Position numbers and translations under genes: made by a program. A stretch of DNA of 64,000 nucleotides from Chloroflexaceae bacterium (lineage in GTDB: Bacteria > Chloroflexota > Chloroflexia > Chloroflexales > Chloroflexaceae): contig JAAURD010000001.1 in assembly GCA_012034075.1 (NCBI GenBank), positions 1 to 64,000 of the forward strand, written 5' to 3'. Below, one piece after another: positions 11,133 to 19,582 of the stretch; positions within the stretch are counted from its first letter, which is position 1; every line of letters begins with the position of its first letter. The notes beneath the pieces are model-generated. The model was not told where the DNA came from, did not search any database, and saw nothing but the letters and a program-made list of their open reading frames with translations.

Positions 11133-12041
11133 TCAACGTTCGTCATTCCGTAATTGGCGAACGTAGCTCTCGTATCGCTCCTGCGTGATGGTTTGCTCTG
11201 CCACTGCCTGACGCACGGCACAGCCAGGCTCATGCGTGTGTAGGCAATTGTGAAAATCACACGCTCCCAGAAAAGGGCGCATCTCAGGGAAACACCAGGC
11301 CAGTTCTTCCTGCGGCACCAGCCAGGCAGCCAGTTCCCGCAGTCCGGGCGTGTCGGCAACATAGCCACCAGCCGGGCCACCGAGCGGGTGCAACTCAGCA
11401 ACGACGGTGGTATGACGGCCCTTATTGACAGCCGTGCTCACGCTGCCTTCTTGTAACGCCAGTTCCGGTTGCAGTGCATTGAGCAGACTGCTCTTGCCCA
11501 CACCAGATGGACCAGTCAACACACTGATACACCCCTCTAGTCGGTCACGCAAGGCTTCGATACCGCTGCCCTGACGGGCACTGACAGAGAGCACCGGGTA
11601 ACCAATCTGCTGATATGGCGCAAACTGTACGTTGACCTGATCGCTACCGACCAGGTCAACTTTATTCGCCACAATCACTGGGGCAATTTCGTTATACTCG
11701 GCAATCACCAGAAACCGATCCAGCAGGCGTGGCTTCATAGGTGGGTTGGCACAGGCAAAGACCAGCACCACTTGATCAACATTGGCAATCAAGATGTCTT
11801 CTTTCCACTGGCCGCGTGAGCCTGGCTGGCGTCGCGAAAAGCGTGAACGACGCTCGTACACCGACTCAATCGCTCCCTGTTCCGGCGAAACGCGCATCAC
11901 TTCCACGTCATCACCGATAACCACAATATCACTCTGTTGACGTTCCTTTTTCAACCGACCACGCAGCCGGCACTCCAGGATCCCTTCATCGGTTTGGACC
12001 CAGAAAAAGCCACTCTGGGCACGCAGCACTTTTCCCTGCAT
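11133..12041 (-). CDS. rsgA: Ribosome small-subunit-dependent GTPase A
   Basis: A 302-residue circularly permuted GTPase that assists late maturation of the 30S ribosomal subunit. An N-terminal OB-fold precedes the GTPase motifs in permuted order: NKVD (G4) near residue 125, GPSGVGKSS (G1) near 177 and DTPG (G3) near 225. A C-terminal zinc finger follows with Cys and His in CDFHNCLHTHEPGC. The ATG at 12041 has a GGAG site about eight bases upstream. It lies 21 bases after the ABC ATPase gene and is probably co-transcribed with it. Confidence 0.95.
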   Translation of the reverse strand: MQGKVLRAQSGFFWVQTDEGILECRLRGRLKKERQQSDIVVIGDDVEVMRVSPEQGAIESVYERRSRFSRRQPGSRGQWKEDILIANVDQVVLVFACANPPMKPRLLDRFLVIAEYNEIAPVIVANKVDLVGSDQVNVQFAPYQQIGYPVLSVSARQGSGIEALRDRLEGCISVLTGPSGVGKSSLLNALQPELALQEGSVSTAVNKGRHTTVVAELHPLGGPAGGYVADTPGLRELAAWLVPQEELAWCFPEMRPFLGACDFHNCLHTHEPGCAVRQAVAEQTITQERYESYVRQLRNDER

Positions 12042-12062
12042 TGTGTGCTCCTCACTCCTTTG

Positions 12063-12964
12063 CTACGCTAAATCATCGTCGAGACTCTTGCCCGTCAGGG
12101 CCAGAAAGACCTCTTCCATTGTCGCCGGTCGGTCATACCCCTGCGCAGCGGCAATCTGCTGCTTCAGTCCATCGGGTGTATCGAGCGCCACAATGCGACC
12201 GCTATCAATAATGGCAATCCGGTCACAGAGCCGGTCGGCTTCATCCATATCGTGCGTGGTCAGAAAGACCGTTGTATCATGTTCGGCTCGCATGCGCAGC
12301 ACAAAACGCTGCACATCGTGCTTCGAGCGTGGGTCAAGGCCGGTGGTTGGCTCATCCAACAACAGGAGCACGGCGCCGTGAGCAGGCCACGAGCAATCGC
12401 AACTTTCTGCTGCATACCCCGTGACATGTGCTCTAGTGGTTCAGAGAGCCGTTTCTCTTTTAACCCAAGCTGTTGCAAAATCGCCCCGGCTTGCTGGCGT
12501 GCCTCCACTATCGGCAAATCATACAGACGTGCCGCATACATCAAATTTTCAAAGGCCGAGAGCTTCTTAAAGAAGGCTGCCTCAACGCTCACGCGGTTAA
12601 TGAGTTGCTGTACCTGACGCCCTTCACGTTCAACATCATAGCCAAAGACGGTGATGTTGCCGGCATCCGGGTATAAGAGCGTTGAAATCAGCCGGATAAG
12701 TGTTGACTTACCAGAACCGTTGGCCCCCAATAAACCGAAGATTTCGCCCCGGCGGATCTCCAGGCTGATATGATCGACTGCCAGCGTGATGCTGGGCAAT
12801 GTGACAGCCTGTTTCCGCAGTCGTGCGGTCCAAGGGGGATGTTGTTTGCCAAAACGTTTCACAACATCCACAATCTCAAGGGCTGTTTCGGCCACTGTCA
12901 GTTCTGGTGGTCGAGTCAGCAGATCATGGAGCAGGGAAGCAGTCGGGTCTTGCAGATGAATCAC
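12063..12964 (-). CDS. ABC transporter ATP-binding protein, DrrA/CcmA-like (one-base shift)
   Basis: About 300 residues when joined. The N-terminal part has Walker A (GANGSGKST), a Q-loop region and the signature helix in EHMSRGMQQKVAIARGLL. The C-terminal part in the next frame has Walker B (LLLLDEPTTGLDP) and the switch His (LTTHDMDE). Adding one base near 12371-12378 fuses them, so the break is probably a sequencing error. The start is GTG 12964 with AAAAGGAG upstream. The class pairs with ABC-2 permeases for drug, lipid or polysaccharide export, but no permease is adjacent. The leader region upstream suggests regulated expression. Confidence 0.8.
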
Positions 12965-13022
12965 TGCGATCTCCTTTTATAGTTTTATGTTTTGTTGTGA
13001 CCGATAAAAACCGAATCAAAAA

Positions 13023-13097
13023 CCGTGAGCGCATACTGCTCTCACGGCTTGAACACCAAAAAGCCGTGAGCATCAGGGTATCTGCTGCCCACGGCTT
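13023..13097 (-). terminator. Tandem terminator hairpins with a competing anti-terminator pairing
   Basis: Read leftwards, hairpin 1 pairs AAGCCGTG (13097-13090) with CACGGCTT (13068-13061) and is followed by a T run. Hairpin 2 pairs CCGTGAG (13047-13041) with CTCACGG (13029-13023) and is also followed by T5. The 3' arm of hairpin 1 and the 5' arm of hairpin 2 can instead form a perfect 10-bp stem, CTCACGGCTT with AAGCCGTGAG, that destroys both. It may simply end the upstream sugar operon, but it lies downstream of a promoter and small ORF and upstream of the ABC ATPase, as an attenuator would. Confidence 0.6.
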
Positions 13098-13130
13098 CCA
13101 TATGCTCAGTTTATCAGGGTGGTGTGAGGT

Positions 13131-13241
13131 TCATTGTTTGAGCTTTTGGAAAATGGGCAGAATCGTCCCTAGAAACACCATAGGTGTGAACTGCAAGCGA
13201 TGTGCAATCCCCTGGGTTTGTATGATGAGAACATTTCTCAT
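13131..13241 (-). CDS. Possible 36-residue leader peptide
   Basis: A short frame with ATG at 13241 preceded by an AAAGGGAG ribosome binding site, beginning MRNVLIIQTQGIAHR and ending FQKLKQ. It lies about 55 bases after the predicted transcription start and ends about 35 bases before the first of two competing hairpins. No homology is recognised; the position suggests a translated leader whose translation influences the downstream hairpins. It could equally be a chance frame. Confidence 0.4.
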   Translation of the reverse strand: MRNVLIIQTQGIAHRLQFTPMVFLGTILPIFQKLKQ

Positions 13242-13300
13242 AACGACGTCTCCCTTTCCAAAAGCAATTTCAGGCTCTCAAAAGCCCGATGCGTTTGTTA

Positions 13301-13330
13301 TTATACCATAGTATGGTACGGTTTGTCAAC
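13301..13330 (-). promoter_or_regulatory. Promoter with palindromic operator for the ABC ATPase leader
   Basis: On the minus strand TTGACA (13330-13325) and TATAAT (13306-13301) are separated by 18 bases, with an extended -10 TG. Between them lies a perfect odd-centred 15-base palindrome, TACCATAGTATGGTA at 13305-13319. A dyad filling the promoter spacer is a typical repressor or MerR-type activator site. Confidence 0.7.
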
Positions 13331-13408
13331 GCTCAATCTTACATTTTTTCAGCTTTTTTGCAAACTGGTAAGGCCAATTGCCTGGTTGGTTGTGGTTGCA
13401 AAGCCAAC

Positions 13409-14209
13409 TCAAAAAAGGCTTTCATAGGCAACTTTGGGAAAGACCATCAATTGACCACCGACCGTCGCATCGAGAATGCGCCGTTGATGGCGCGTATAGG
13501 TATCGCGGGCGAGATGATAGGCAATCTCCGACGTCTCAAGGTCGGGCAGTTGCCAGCGCGTACCTTTGCCAAAGTAGTTGGCCGCAAAGTGGTTCGGGTC
13601 ATCGCCCTGCGATACGACCAACTTGTGCGGGTCGCCCTGCGTCACAAACGAATGGTCCACACCGATCAGAATAACCGGATTGAAGCCCATGTAAAAGGCC
13701 AGCTGCATCGCAACATAGGTGACCGTGGCGCCCTGCCAGATACCACGGGTCGGGTCGGTCGAGAAGGCCGGAAAGAGCAGACTGCGCAGCAAGATCGTGC
13801 GATCATCAAAGGGGATAAAGTTGCGTGCGCCCCATTCGATGAAGCGCGGAATGGGGATCGCCGCAATGTCACGACCAAATTGCTCGATCACATGCGTGTT
13901 GACCGACACCAGAAAGGTCGTCGTAAAACCCAGTTCGGCAAAGAGCAGATAGATGCGGTTCAAGCCAAAAGTGTATTCATGGCGCAACGGCTGCAAATCC
14001 ATCTGGCGCAGGCTGGGGCCATTGCCAATCAGAAAGCAGCGCTGGCCGACATAGGCATCTTTGAGCGCACGCAGCCGCAGCACGCTGGCATGGTGGCGTG
14101 GGCTGACAAAGCTGGGGGACTGGCGGATGACATGATGGTTGATCGCCCGCCAGGCATTCCAGACCAGCGGTGGGGTCATGTTGGCAAGGGTTTGTTTGAT
14201 CGGTTGCAT
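13409..14209 (-). CDS. MptE-like (DUF115) protein of a glycan locus
   Basis: A 266-residue protein with the core motif RCFLIGNGPSLRQMDL near residue 57, as in the 6-hydroxymethylpterin diphosphokinase MptE-like / DUF115 family, and a later stretch FNPVILIGVDHSF typical of the same fold. In bacteria such proteins sit in surface-glycan or flagellin-glycosylation loci (Maf relatives) and are thought to handle activated sugars rather than pterins. It is the last gene of a seven-gene minus-strand operon. Function is inferred from fold and context only. Confidence 0.75.
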   Translation of the reverse strand: MQPIKQTLANMTPPLVWNAWRAINHHVIRQSPSFVSPRHHASVLRLRALKDAYVGQRCFLIGNGPSLRQMDLQPLRHEYTFGLNRIYLLFAELGFTTTFLVSVNTHVIEQFGRDIAAIPIPRFIEWGARNFIPFDDRTILLRSLLFPAFSTDPTRGIWQGATVTYVAMQLAFYMGFNPVILIGVDHSFVTQGDPHKLVVSQGDDPNHFAANYFGKGTRWQLPDLETSEIAYHLARDTYTRHQRRILDATVGGQLMVFPKVAYESLF

Positions 14210-14217
14210 GGTGTTGT

Positions 14218-14973
14218 CTATTCTGTACTCAGGCGAATGGTGGCGCCGCCATCAACGACGAGCGCCTGACCGGTGATAAAGGACGACGTTGCAGGGTCAA
14301 TCAAAAAGCGAATAGCCTGGGCAATCTCATCTGGCTGACCAATGCGACCGATGACCGTGCGGCTGGCGAGCGCTTGCATTTGCTCGTTCAGGTTGCTGGC
14401 AGCAAGATGGCCTCGGCTCAGGCCGGCGTGCAGCATAGGCGTATCGACCGCACCAGGCAGCACCGCATTGACGCGAATATGATCGCCGGCCAGTTCGATG
14501 GCAAGCGCACGGGTAAGCGCCAGCAAGCCGCCTTTGCTGGCAGCGTAGGCGGCAATATTGGCCGATGTTGCCACCGCATGCACTGAGCTGACATGGACAA
14601 TCGAACCGCCATGGGTCTGCATGAACGGGTAGGCATAACGCACAGCCAGATAGGCCGCTCGCACGTTCACCGCCATCAGGTGATCCCATTCTGCCAGCGT
14701 CGTTTCGACCAGCGGCTTGCAGATTTGCACAGCAGCGTTATGCACCAGCGCATCAATTCGGCTGGTCAGGCCAGCCGTCTCCGTAAAGATACGCTCCACC
14801 GCCGATGCATCCGCGAGGTCGGCGGCGATAAAGTGCTGCAGCCCGCTGATCGGCTGCTCCGGTGGTGCTTTATCAACGCCAATCACCGACCAGCCCGCAT
14901 CAGCACACAGACGCACGGCCGCCCGTCCAATGCCACCCGCCGCACCAGTCATCAACAACACTGGCTGACTCAT
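14218..14973 (-). CDS. Short-chain dehydrogenase/reductase
   Basis: A classical SDR of 251 residues: NAD(P)-binding TGAAGGIG near residue 9, NAA motif in VHNAAVQ, the active-site Ser (VHVSSVHAV) and Tyr-x3-Lys (YAASKG), and the C-terminal GQALVVDGG typical of sugar/keto-acyl reductases. Its stop lies eight bases before the MptE-like gene and its start overlaps the end of the upstream dehydrogenase gene. Context suggests it modifies a sugar or sugar-acid precursor; the substrate is unknown. Confidence 0.85.
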   Translation of the reverse strand: MSQPVLLMTGAAGGIGRAAVRLCADAGWSVIGVDKAPPEQPISGLQHFIAADLADASAVERIFTETAGLTSRIDALVHNAAVQICKPLVETTLAEWDHLMAVNVRAAYLAVRYAYPFMQTHGGSIVHVSSVHAVATSANIAAYAASKGGLLALTRALAIELAGDHIRVNAVLPGAVDTPMLHAGLSRGHLAASNLNEQMQALASRTVIGRIGQPDEIAQAIRFLIDPATSSFITGQALVVDGGATIRLSTE

Positions 14974-15911
14974 ACCGATTGCTCCAGCACTTCCAGCACA
15001 TTGCGAATAGTGTTTTGATGCACATGCTCCCAGGCTTGCGGGCTGCTATTCGCGTTGTGTGGTGCGAGCATCACCTGCTCCAGCTGGCGTAATGGGCTAT
15101 CGGGCGGCAACGGCTCATCTTCAAACACATCCAGCGCTGCGCCGGCGATGCGCTGCTCTTGCAGTGCGCGTATCAGGGCTGGCTCATCAATCACCGGCCC
15201 ACGCGCTGTGTTGATCATGACCGCAGTCGGTTTGACCAGTGCTAGCGTGGTCTCGTTGATCAGATGCTGACTGGTCGGATTGAGATCACAATTGATGCTG
15301 ATAAAATCGGCCTGCTGGAGCAGTTCCTCAAGCGTGACCATTGTGATACCGGTTTCGGTCAGAAAGTCTTCTGGCATGGCAACCAGGTCATTACCCAGCA
15401 AGCGCATCCCAAAAGCACGCGCACGCCGCACCACGGCCTTGCCCACATCGCCCACGCCAATCACGCCCAGGGTGCATTCACGTAGCGCGATACCGGGTAT
15501 TTTGTGCCAGATACCCTGACGCATCGCCTGAGTCATCCAGGGCAGGCGGCGGGCAAAGCAGAGCATGTAGCCCAGCACCGAGTCGGCAACTGGCTCGCTA
15601 AACGCGTTGGGCGTATTGCGCACCGCAATGCCTAGCCGTTGGCAGGCTGCTTTATCGATGGAGTCGGTACCGGTGCCCCACTTGGAGATCACTTTGAGGC
15701 GCGGCGCTGCTTGCAACACCCGCTCGGTAAAGCGGTCATCACCGCAGATCACGCCATCGATTTGATCGACCCATTGCAGTAAATCGGCTTCTTCAAACCG
15801 TTCCTCAACCGGCGGCACCAGCAGTTCAATCTGATGTTCGGCGAAGAGTGGGCGGAAGCGTTCAATCACCGGTTGCATATAGGGAGCGGTGACCATAACA
15901 GTCCACTTCAT
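14970..15911 (-). CDS. D-2-hydroxyacid dehydrogenase, phosphoglycerate-dehydrogenase-like
   Basis: 313 residues with both domains of the D-isomer-specific 2-hydroxyacid dehydrogenases. The NAD-binding glycine motif LGVIGVGDVGKAVVRRA lies near residue 145, followed by the catalytic Arg (NTARGPVIDEPAL), Glu (DVFEDEPLP) and His (APHNA). In an operon with a CMP-sugar synthetase it may oxidise a sugar-acid precursor rather than 3-phosphoglycerate. ATG 15911 is preferred because the conserved N-terminus begins there; ATG 15938 is possible. Either start overlaps the upstream gene by 50-77 bases. Confidence 0.8.
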   Translation of the reverse strand: MKWTVMVTAPYMQPVIERFRPLFAEHQIELLVPPVEERFEEADLLQWVDQIDGVICGDDRFTERVLQAAPRLKVISKWGTGTDSIDKAACQRLGIAVRNTPNAFSEPVADSVLGYMLCFARRLPWMTQAMRQGIWHKIPGIALRECTLGVIGVGDVGKAVVRRARAFGMRLLGNDLVAMPEDFLTETGITMVTLEELLQQADFISINCDLNPTSQHLINETTLALVKPTAVMINTARGPVIDEPALIRALQEQRIAGAALDVFEDEPLPPDSPLRQLEQVMLAPHNANSSPQAWEHVHQNTIRNVLEVLEQSV

Positions 15912-16596
15912 GAAAGTATCGTTCCTTTTGCTGTTCATGATAGAGAAACTCGGCAATCCGAAAGTCGATCTCCTCGTCAATATCCCAGGCTTCGTGGCGT
16001 TCCATGGTGAAGAGCAGCGGGCGCTCGCCAATGCGGTTATGCCGCCGTTCTAGCAGGGCACGGGTAAAGAGATACAGGCACGAGTTCTCTTCGTAGATCG
16101 GCGGTAAATCCTGGGTACGGAGCAACATCGCCGGGTTGTGGTTCACCGCACGGGCGAGAGCATCCCACAGACGCGTTTGCAGCCGCGTGACCGAGAAGAG
16201 CGAATCGTAGATGGGATAGTGATCGAGAAACTGTTCGATAGCCTGGGTAATCGTTGCAATGGAGAGCAATGGATTGGTGCTATGAGTTTGCAGGTAAAAG
16301 TCCGCGGGCACCTGGCTCACATCGTAGAGCAGAATATCGTTGGTTGGCACCGTGTCAGCTCGCAGGTGCTCTGGGCGCTCTAGCAAGCGCACCTGGGGGA
16401 AGTCACGGCTCACGCCTTCGATAATGACCGGGCTATCGGTATTGATCACAACCGTGCTGATCAAGGACAGGCTAGCAGACTTCTGCAAAATATGGTGATA
16501 GAGTGGCTTCCCTGCCAGGGGGCGATAATTTTTGCCAGGGACACGCTGGCTCTGGTGGCGCATAGGCACCAGGGCTACCAGGGTCGGTTGACTCAT
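15862..16596 (-). CDS. Acylneuraminate cytidylyltransferase-like CMP-sugar synthetase
   Basis: A 244-residue nucleotidyltransferase with the signature VALVPMRHQSQRVPGKNYRPLAGKPL at its N-terminus, as in NeuA/KdsB-type enzymes that couple CTP to sialic-acid-like or Kdo-like sugars. INTDSP and LQTHSTNPLL mark the nucleotide and sugar sites. It overlaps the upstream sulfotransferase by four bases (ATGA) and the downstream dehydrogenase by 50. No NeuB-type synthase or Kdo-8-phosphate synthase is visible in the window, so the activated sugar cannot be named. Confidence 0.85.
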   Translation of the reverse strand: MSQPTLVALVPMRHQSQRVPGKNYRPLAGKPLYHHILQKSASLSLISTVVINTDSPVIIEGVSRDFPQVRLLERPEHLRADTVPTNDILLYDVSQVPADFYLQTHSTNPLLSIATITQAIEQFLDHYPIYDSLFSVTRLQTRLWDALARAVNHNPAMLLRTQDLPPIYEENSCLYLFTRALLERRHNRIGERPLLFTMERHEAWDIDEEIDFRIAEFLYHEQQKERYFHEVDCYGHRSLYATGD

Positions 16597-17381
16597 GATT
16601 TCACCTGTGTGGATGATCGAGAAAGCAAGCGTCGTCGCATCTGTCGGCGAACCGTGTGCCAGAGTGATATCCGCACACGACTAAGATAATCCAGGCCATG
16701 TTGTTCGATATGAGCAATATCATTCATCATTGCCTGATCAAAGTGGTTGGCATAATCACCCATAATGCCTTTGCGAAAGAAACGTTGCCGTTCCGGCTTT
16801 TTGTCCTGACCTGTTTGTTGTTGAAACGACTTGAAGGTGGTTGCTTCGTAAATGGCGATAATAGCATCATCCGTCAACTCAAAGCCCAGAAATGACCCGA
16901 TATGTTTCGTCTCCTCAACAAAGTTGGTCTTTAACTGCTTATAGGATGAAACATAGACATGGGGATGGTCCACCCGCCAGAGCAGATTGTAGCGGCGGAT
17001 CCGATCGGCGGTATGACGACCGACATGCCAATAGTATGTTGCAAAATCGATTTCATCGTGTTCAACGCGGCAGTAGTGATAATACGCCGATACGACAACA
17101 TCACGCAAATCACGCTCAATATTGAGTACCCGCACATAATCACGACTCAAGAGCAGTTGCTGCTGACTTTTTTCGCTAAAATGGTTCTTGACGGCATAGT
17201 TGTCCCGGTTTATATCAAGATCAGCAAGCAACCGGTTGAGTCTGGCCGGATCTATGACCGGATTATGTCTATCGTTACGCAAATACGTATCTGGAGGTGA
17301 TGGGAAGTCGGTGATGCGGCGCACGATATGGAAGAGCCAGGTTGAACCGCTTTTAAACGCTCCATTGGAGACAACAAGCAT
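16593..17381 (-). CDS. Sulfotransferase family protein
   Basis: 262 residues with PAPS-dependent sulfotransferase motifs: 5'-phosphosulfate loop FKSGSTWL near residue 9, 3'-phosphate motif NIERDLRDVVVSAYYHY near residue 88, and RKGIMGDYANHFD near residue 208. It is the second of three sulfotransferase genes in the window and is translationally coupled to the CMP-sugar synthetase gene. A cytoplasmic enzyme sulfating a sugar before export is the likely role. Confidence 0.85.
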   Translation of the reverse strand: MLVVSNGAFKSGSTWLFHIVRRITDFPSPPDTYLRNDRHNPVIDPARLNRLLADLDINRDNYAVKNHFSEKSQQQLLLSRDYVRVLNIERDLRDVVVSAYYHYCRVEHDEIDFATYYWHVGRHTADRIRRYNLLWRVDHPHVYVSSYKQLKTNFVEETKHIGSFLGFELTDDAIIAIYEATTFKSFQQQTGQDKKPERQRFFRKGIMGDYANHFDQAMMNDIAHIEQHGLDYLSRVRISLWHTVRRQMRRRLLSRSSTQVKS

Positions 17382-17422
17382 TGCTATTCTTTCTGATCAC
17401 AGCTGTTCAAATCAATTGCTGT

Positions 17423-18192
17423 TCAAGTCAACGCATAGACCTGACGAATAGTATCAATCACGGCACCTTGTACACCGCGCTTGAGAAAGATAACATCATA
17501 CTGCGAGTTAAACGTGCTATGGGCCGGCAGCTTTCGCACCGGCTCAAACCCCAGCGTTGCTACATATTCTACCACCTCTGGCAAGAGGGTCATGCCCTGA
17601 TACAGCGGAATTTCAAACAACTCCAGATGCAGACCAACACACCCGCCACGCAAAAAGGTCTCGCCACCGCGCAGCACCTGGTATTCGGCGCCCTGGGCAT
17701 CAACCTTGAGGAAGTGATATTGGATGCGTTGACCCGGCGCCAGCAGAATGCTATCCAGTGTGCGGCAAGCAATCCGCTCAACCCGTTCAAGCTGTGAACG
17801 TTCAAACCAGGTCTCGGCCAGATAGGATGGACCACGGGTGCGCAACTGCTCAAAGTTGGCTCGCACATAATCAACATTCTGGGGAAAGAGCGATGATCCA
17901 CTCCCTTTCCGTCCTCGGTAGATATAAAAGTCGCGTTCTTCTGCGCGATCCCAGAGGGCTGCATCAATGGTGGTGATAAACGGGTTATCGCTGGCAGTCT
18001 CTCGCGGTTCAAAACGCAAGAGATAACGCACCTTACGGGCATGTTCGTGCCAGGGCGATGGCAGATCACCCACGGAACCAACATCGATCAGGTTGACGAT
18101 GCCCTGCCCACCGGCATTGACCACACCTTCCAGATGCAGTTGCTTTTTATGGTACGAACCAGCTTCTTCAATGTCTGTTTTACCTGTTGCAT
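17423..18192 (-). CDS. FkbM-family methyltransferase (one-base shift near N-terminus)
   Basis: About 256 residues. The AdoMet-binding region starts at NLIDVGSVGDLP, and the FkbM hallmark FLKVDAQGAEYQVLRGGE lies near residue 165. The first 16 codons, starting at ATG 18192, are in a different frame; one more T in the plus-strand run 18144-18148 restores continuity. FkbM enzymes O-methylate sugars or polyketides and are common in surface-glycan loci. Here it probably decorates the same glycan as the flanking sulfotransferases. Confidence 0.8.
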
Positions 18193-18210
18193 CGTTGCTA
18201 TCCCGTTCTC

Positions 18211-19116
18211 CTATCCGGATGTTCGCGACCAGGTGGCATAGACCCGCTCAATCGCGGCATCGCTGTAGAAGTGGCGAGTATATTGGCTCTGACACATCGT
18301 GTCCAGATACGTCAATGGGAGTTGAATCTGCTGTTTGAACCGCTGGTAGTGCTCAGCATAATATTTATCACTGCCAACATTTTGGCGCTTCAGGGTAAAA
18401 TTGGGTATATCCAGAAAATCGCCGATAGCTGCTGCTTTGGCGGCATCCTCCAACTCACTCTGGAGGATCAGCATATCGAACGGACCATGCTGAATGGTTG
18501 TATACCCCTGCTCTTTATCAAAAGAATACGCATAAACATCGATGCCCAGGGTTTGTTTCGGCTCGTGCTCAAACCAGGCGGCGGGAGTGCCATGAGCATA
18601 GGTGGTCAGGAATTGTTCGATCAATGTATCAGTTGATACCGAGATTGTTCCCGGCGTATCACCCGTAAAACGATACACATTCTGGAAGAAGCCCGAAATA
18701 TTGCGGCTAATCGGTTCACGGACCAGCGTGATAATGCGTGCTGGCCGCTGCTTTTGCAAAACGTGGGTGAAGAGCAGTTGGCCGAGCATTTCGTGCGGGG
18801 CCAAGGGTGTTTTGCGTGGATTATGCTGACGCTTACCGGTAAACATATAGGCCGGGTTCATGCGATGGACATGAAAGACCGCCGGTACACCGCTGTGTTT
18901 GAGCGAGACATCGATAGAAGATGATCCCACCTTGCCCATCTGGTAAATAATAATCGGCACATGATGTTGGCGTTGAACATCATTCCAGAACAAAAATGCG
19001 TATTGCAGATAGGTTCGTGTTCGTGCCAGATATCGTCGTGTGTAAACTATCTGTCTCATCGCCCCGATGACTCCCCATCTGGGTATCGTCTGTAGCCGCT
19101 TGCTCAACAGCACCAT
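18211..19116 (-). CDS. Sulfotransferase-like putative capsular polysaccharide protein
   Basis: 301 residues. The central fold has a PAPS-loop-like motif YQMGKVGSSSI near residue 58, an acidic/aromatic stretch and LVREPISRNISGFFQN near residue 132, the arrangement found in the putative capsular-polysaccharide sulfotransferase group. It is the first gene of the seven-gene minus operon. A distinct -35/-10 pair was not obvious upstream, where a repeat element begins about 85 bases away. Confidence 0.7.
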   Translation of the reverse strand: MVLLSKRLQTIPRWGVIGAMRQIVYTRRYLARTRTYLQYAFLFWNDVQRQHHVPIIIYQMGKVGSSSIDVSLKHSGVPAVFHVHRMNPAYMFTGKRQHNPRKTPLAPHEMLGQLLFTHVLQKQRPARIITLVREPISRNISGFFQNVYRFTGDTPGTISVSTDTLIEQFLTTYAHGTPAAWFEHEPKQTLGIDVYAYSFDKEQGYTTIQHGPFDMLILQSELEDAAKAAAIGDFLDIPNFTLKRQNVGSDKYYAEHYQRFKQQIQLPLTYLDTMCQSQYTRHFYSDAAIERVYATWSRTSG

Positions 19117-19200
19117 ACTCTATGCAACGCCTCTAGTATATACTGCTTGCGGTTATTTGTAAAAATGGTACACAACAAATTCTTCATGATCCATTCGCTC

Positions 19201-19420
19201 ATACCAAATTCGGTTAATCGATAGACGTAGGTGCGGCTTGCAGCAAGCGCTCCGAGTCGCGCACGCGCCAGGGGTGAGACCGTAGGCGTGGCTTGCAGCC
19301 GCGTAACCTGTCCACCGCACGGAGCACACTGCGTAGGTGCGGCTTGCAGTCGCACGCAAACCGCTCTAGGCGCTACACGTCCTATCAAAGAACATACCAG
19401 TGATCACCTGAATTGGGTAT
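19201..19420. repeat. MITE-like repeat, copy A
   Basis: The left end ATACCAAATTCGGTTAATC and the right end ATACCAGTGATCACCTGAAT (about 19394-19413, then TGGGTAT) form imperfect terminal inverted repeats. The inside carries three copies of a GTAGG(T/C)G(C/T)GGCTTGCAG motif. No transposase is encoded. Copies B, C and a partial D share the ends but differ inside. Confidence 0.65.
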
Positions 19421-19441
19421 CACTGGTGCTGGCATCCGGTT

Positions 19442-19582
19442 ATACCCAATTCGGTTTATCAATAAAAGCGATCCTGATTCAGCATCCGACGGAGGTGCGG
19501 CGTGTCGCCGCGTAGCGCCCGCGGCAAGCAGGAGCTACGCAGCCGAGCAAAGAATATACCCGCGATCACCTGAATTTGGTAT
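19442..19582. repeat. MITE-like repeat, copy B
   Basis: It starts ATACCCAATTCGGTTTATC and ends in GATCACCTGAATTTGGTAT, about 140 bases long, 21 bases from copy A. The right end touches the stop codon of the small minus-strand gene at 19582, so the element may have supplied that gene's terminal bases. Confidence 0.65.

Noticed and set aside
13289-14269. Plus-strand frame of 326 codons opposite the MptE-like gene
   Set aside because: The minus strand encodes a recognisable family with conserved motifs; the plus frame is rich in Arg and His with no domain, as shadows of GC-skewed genes are.
19201-19582. Insertion sequence with transposase
   Set aside because: No reading frame with transposase motifs lies between the inverted ends; the region is better described as non-autonomous repeats.
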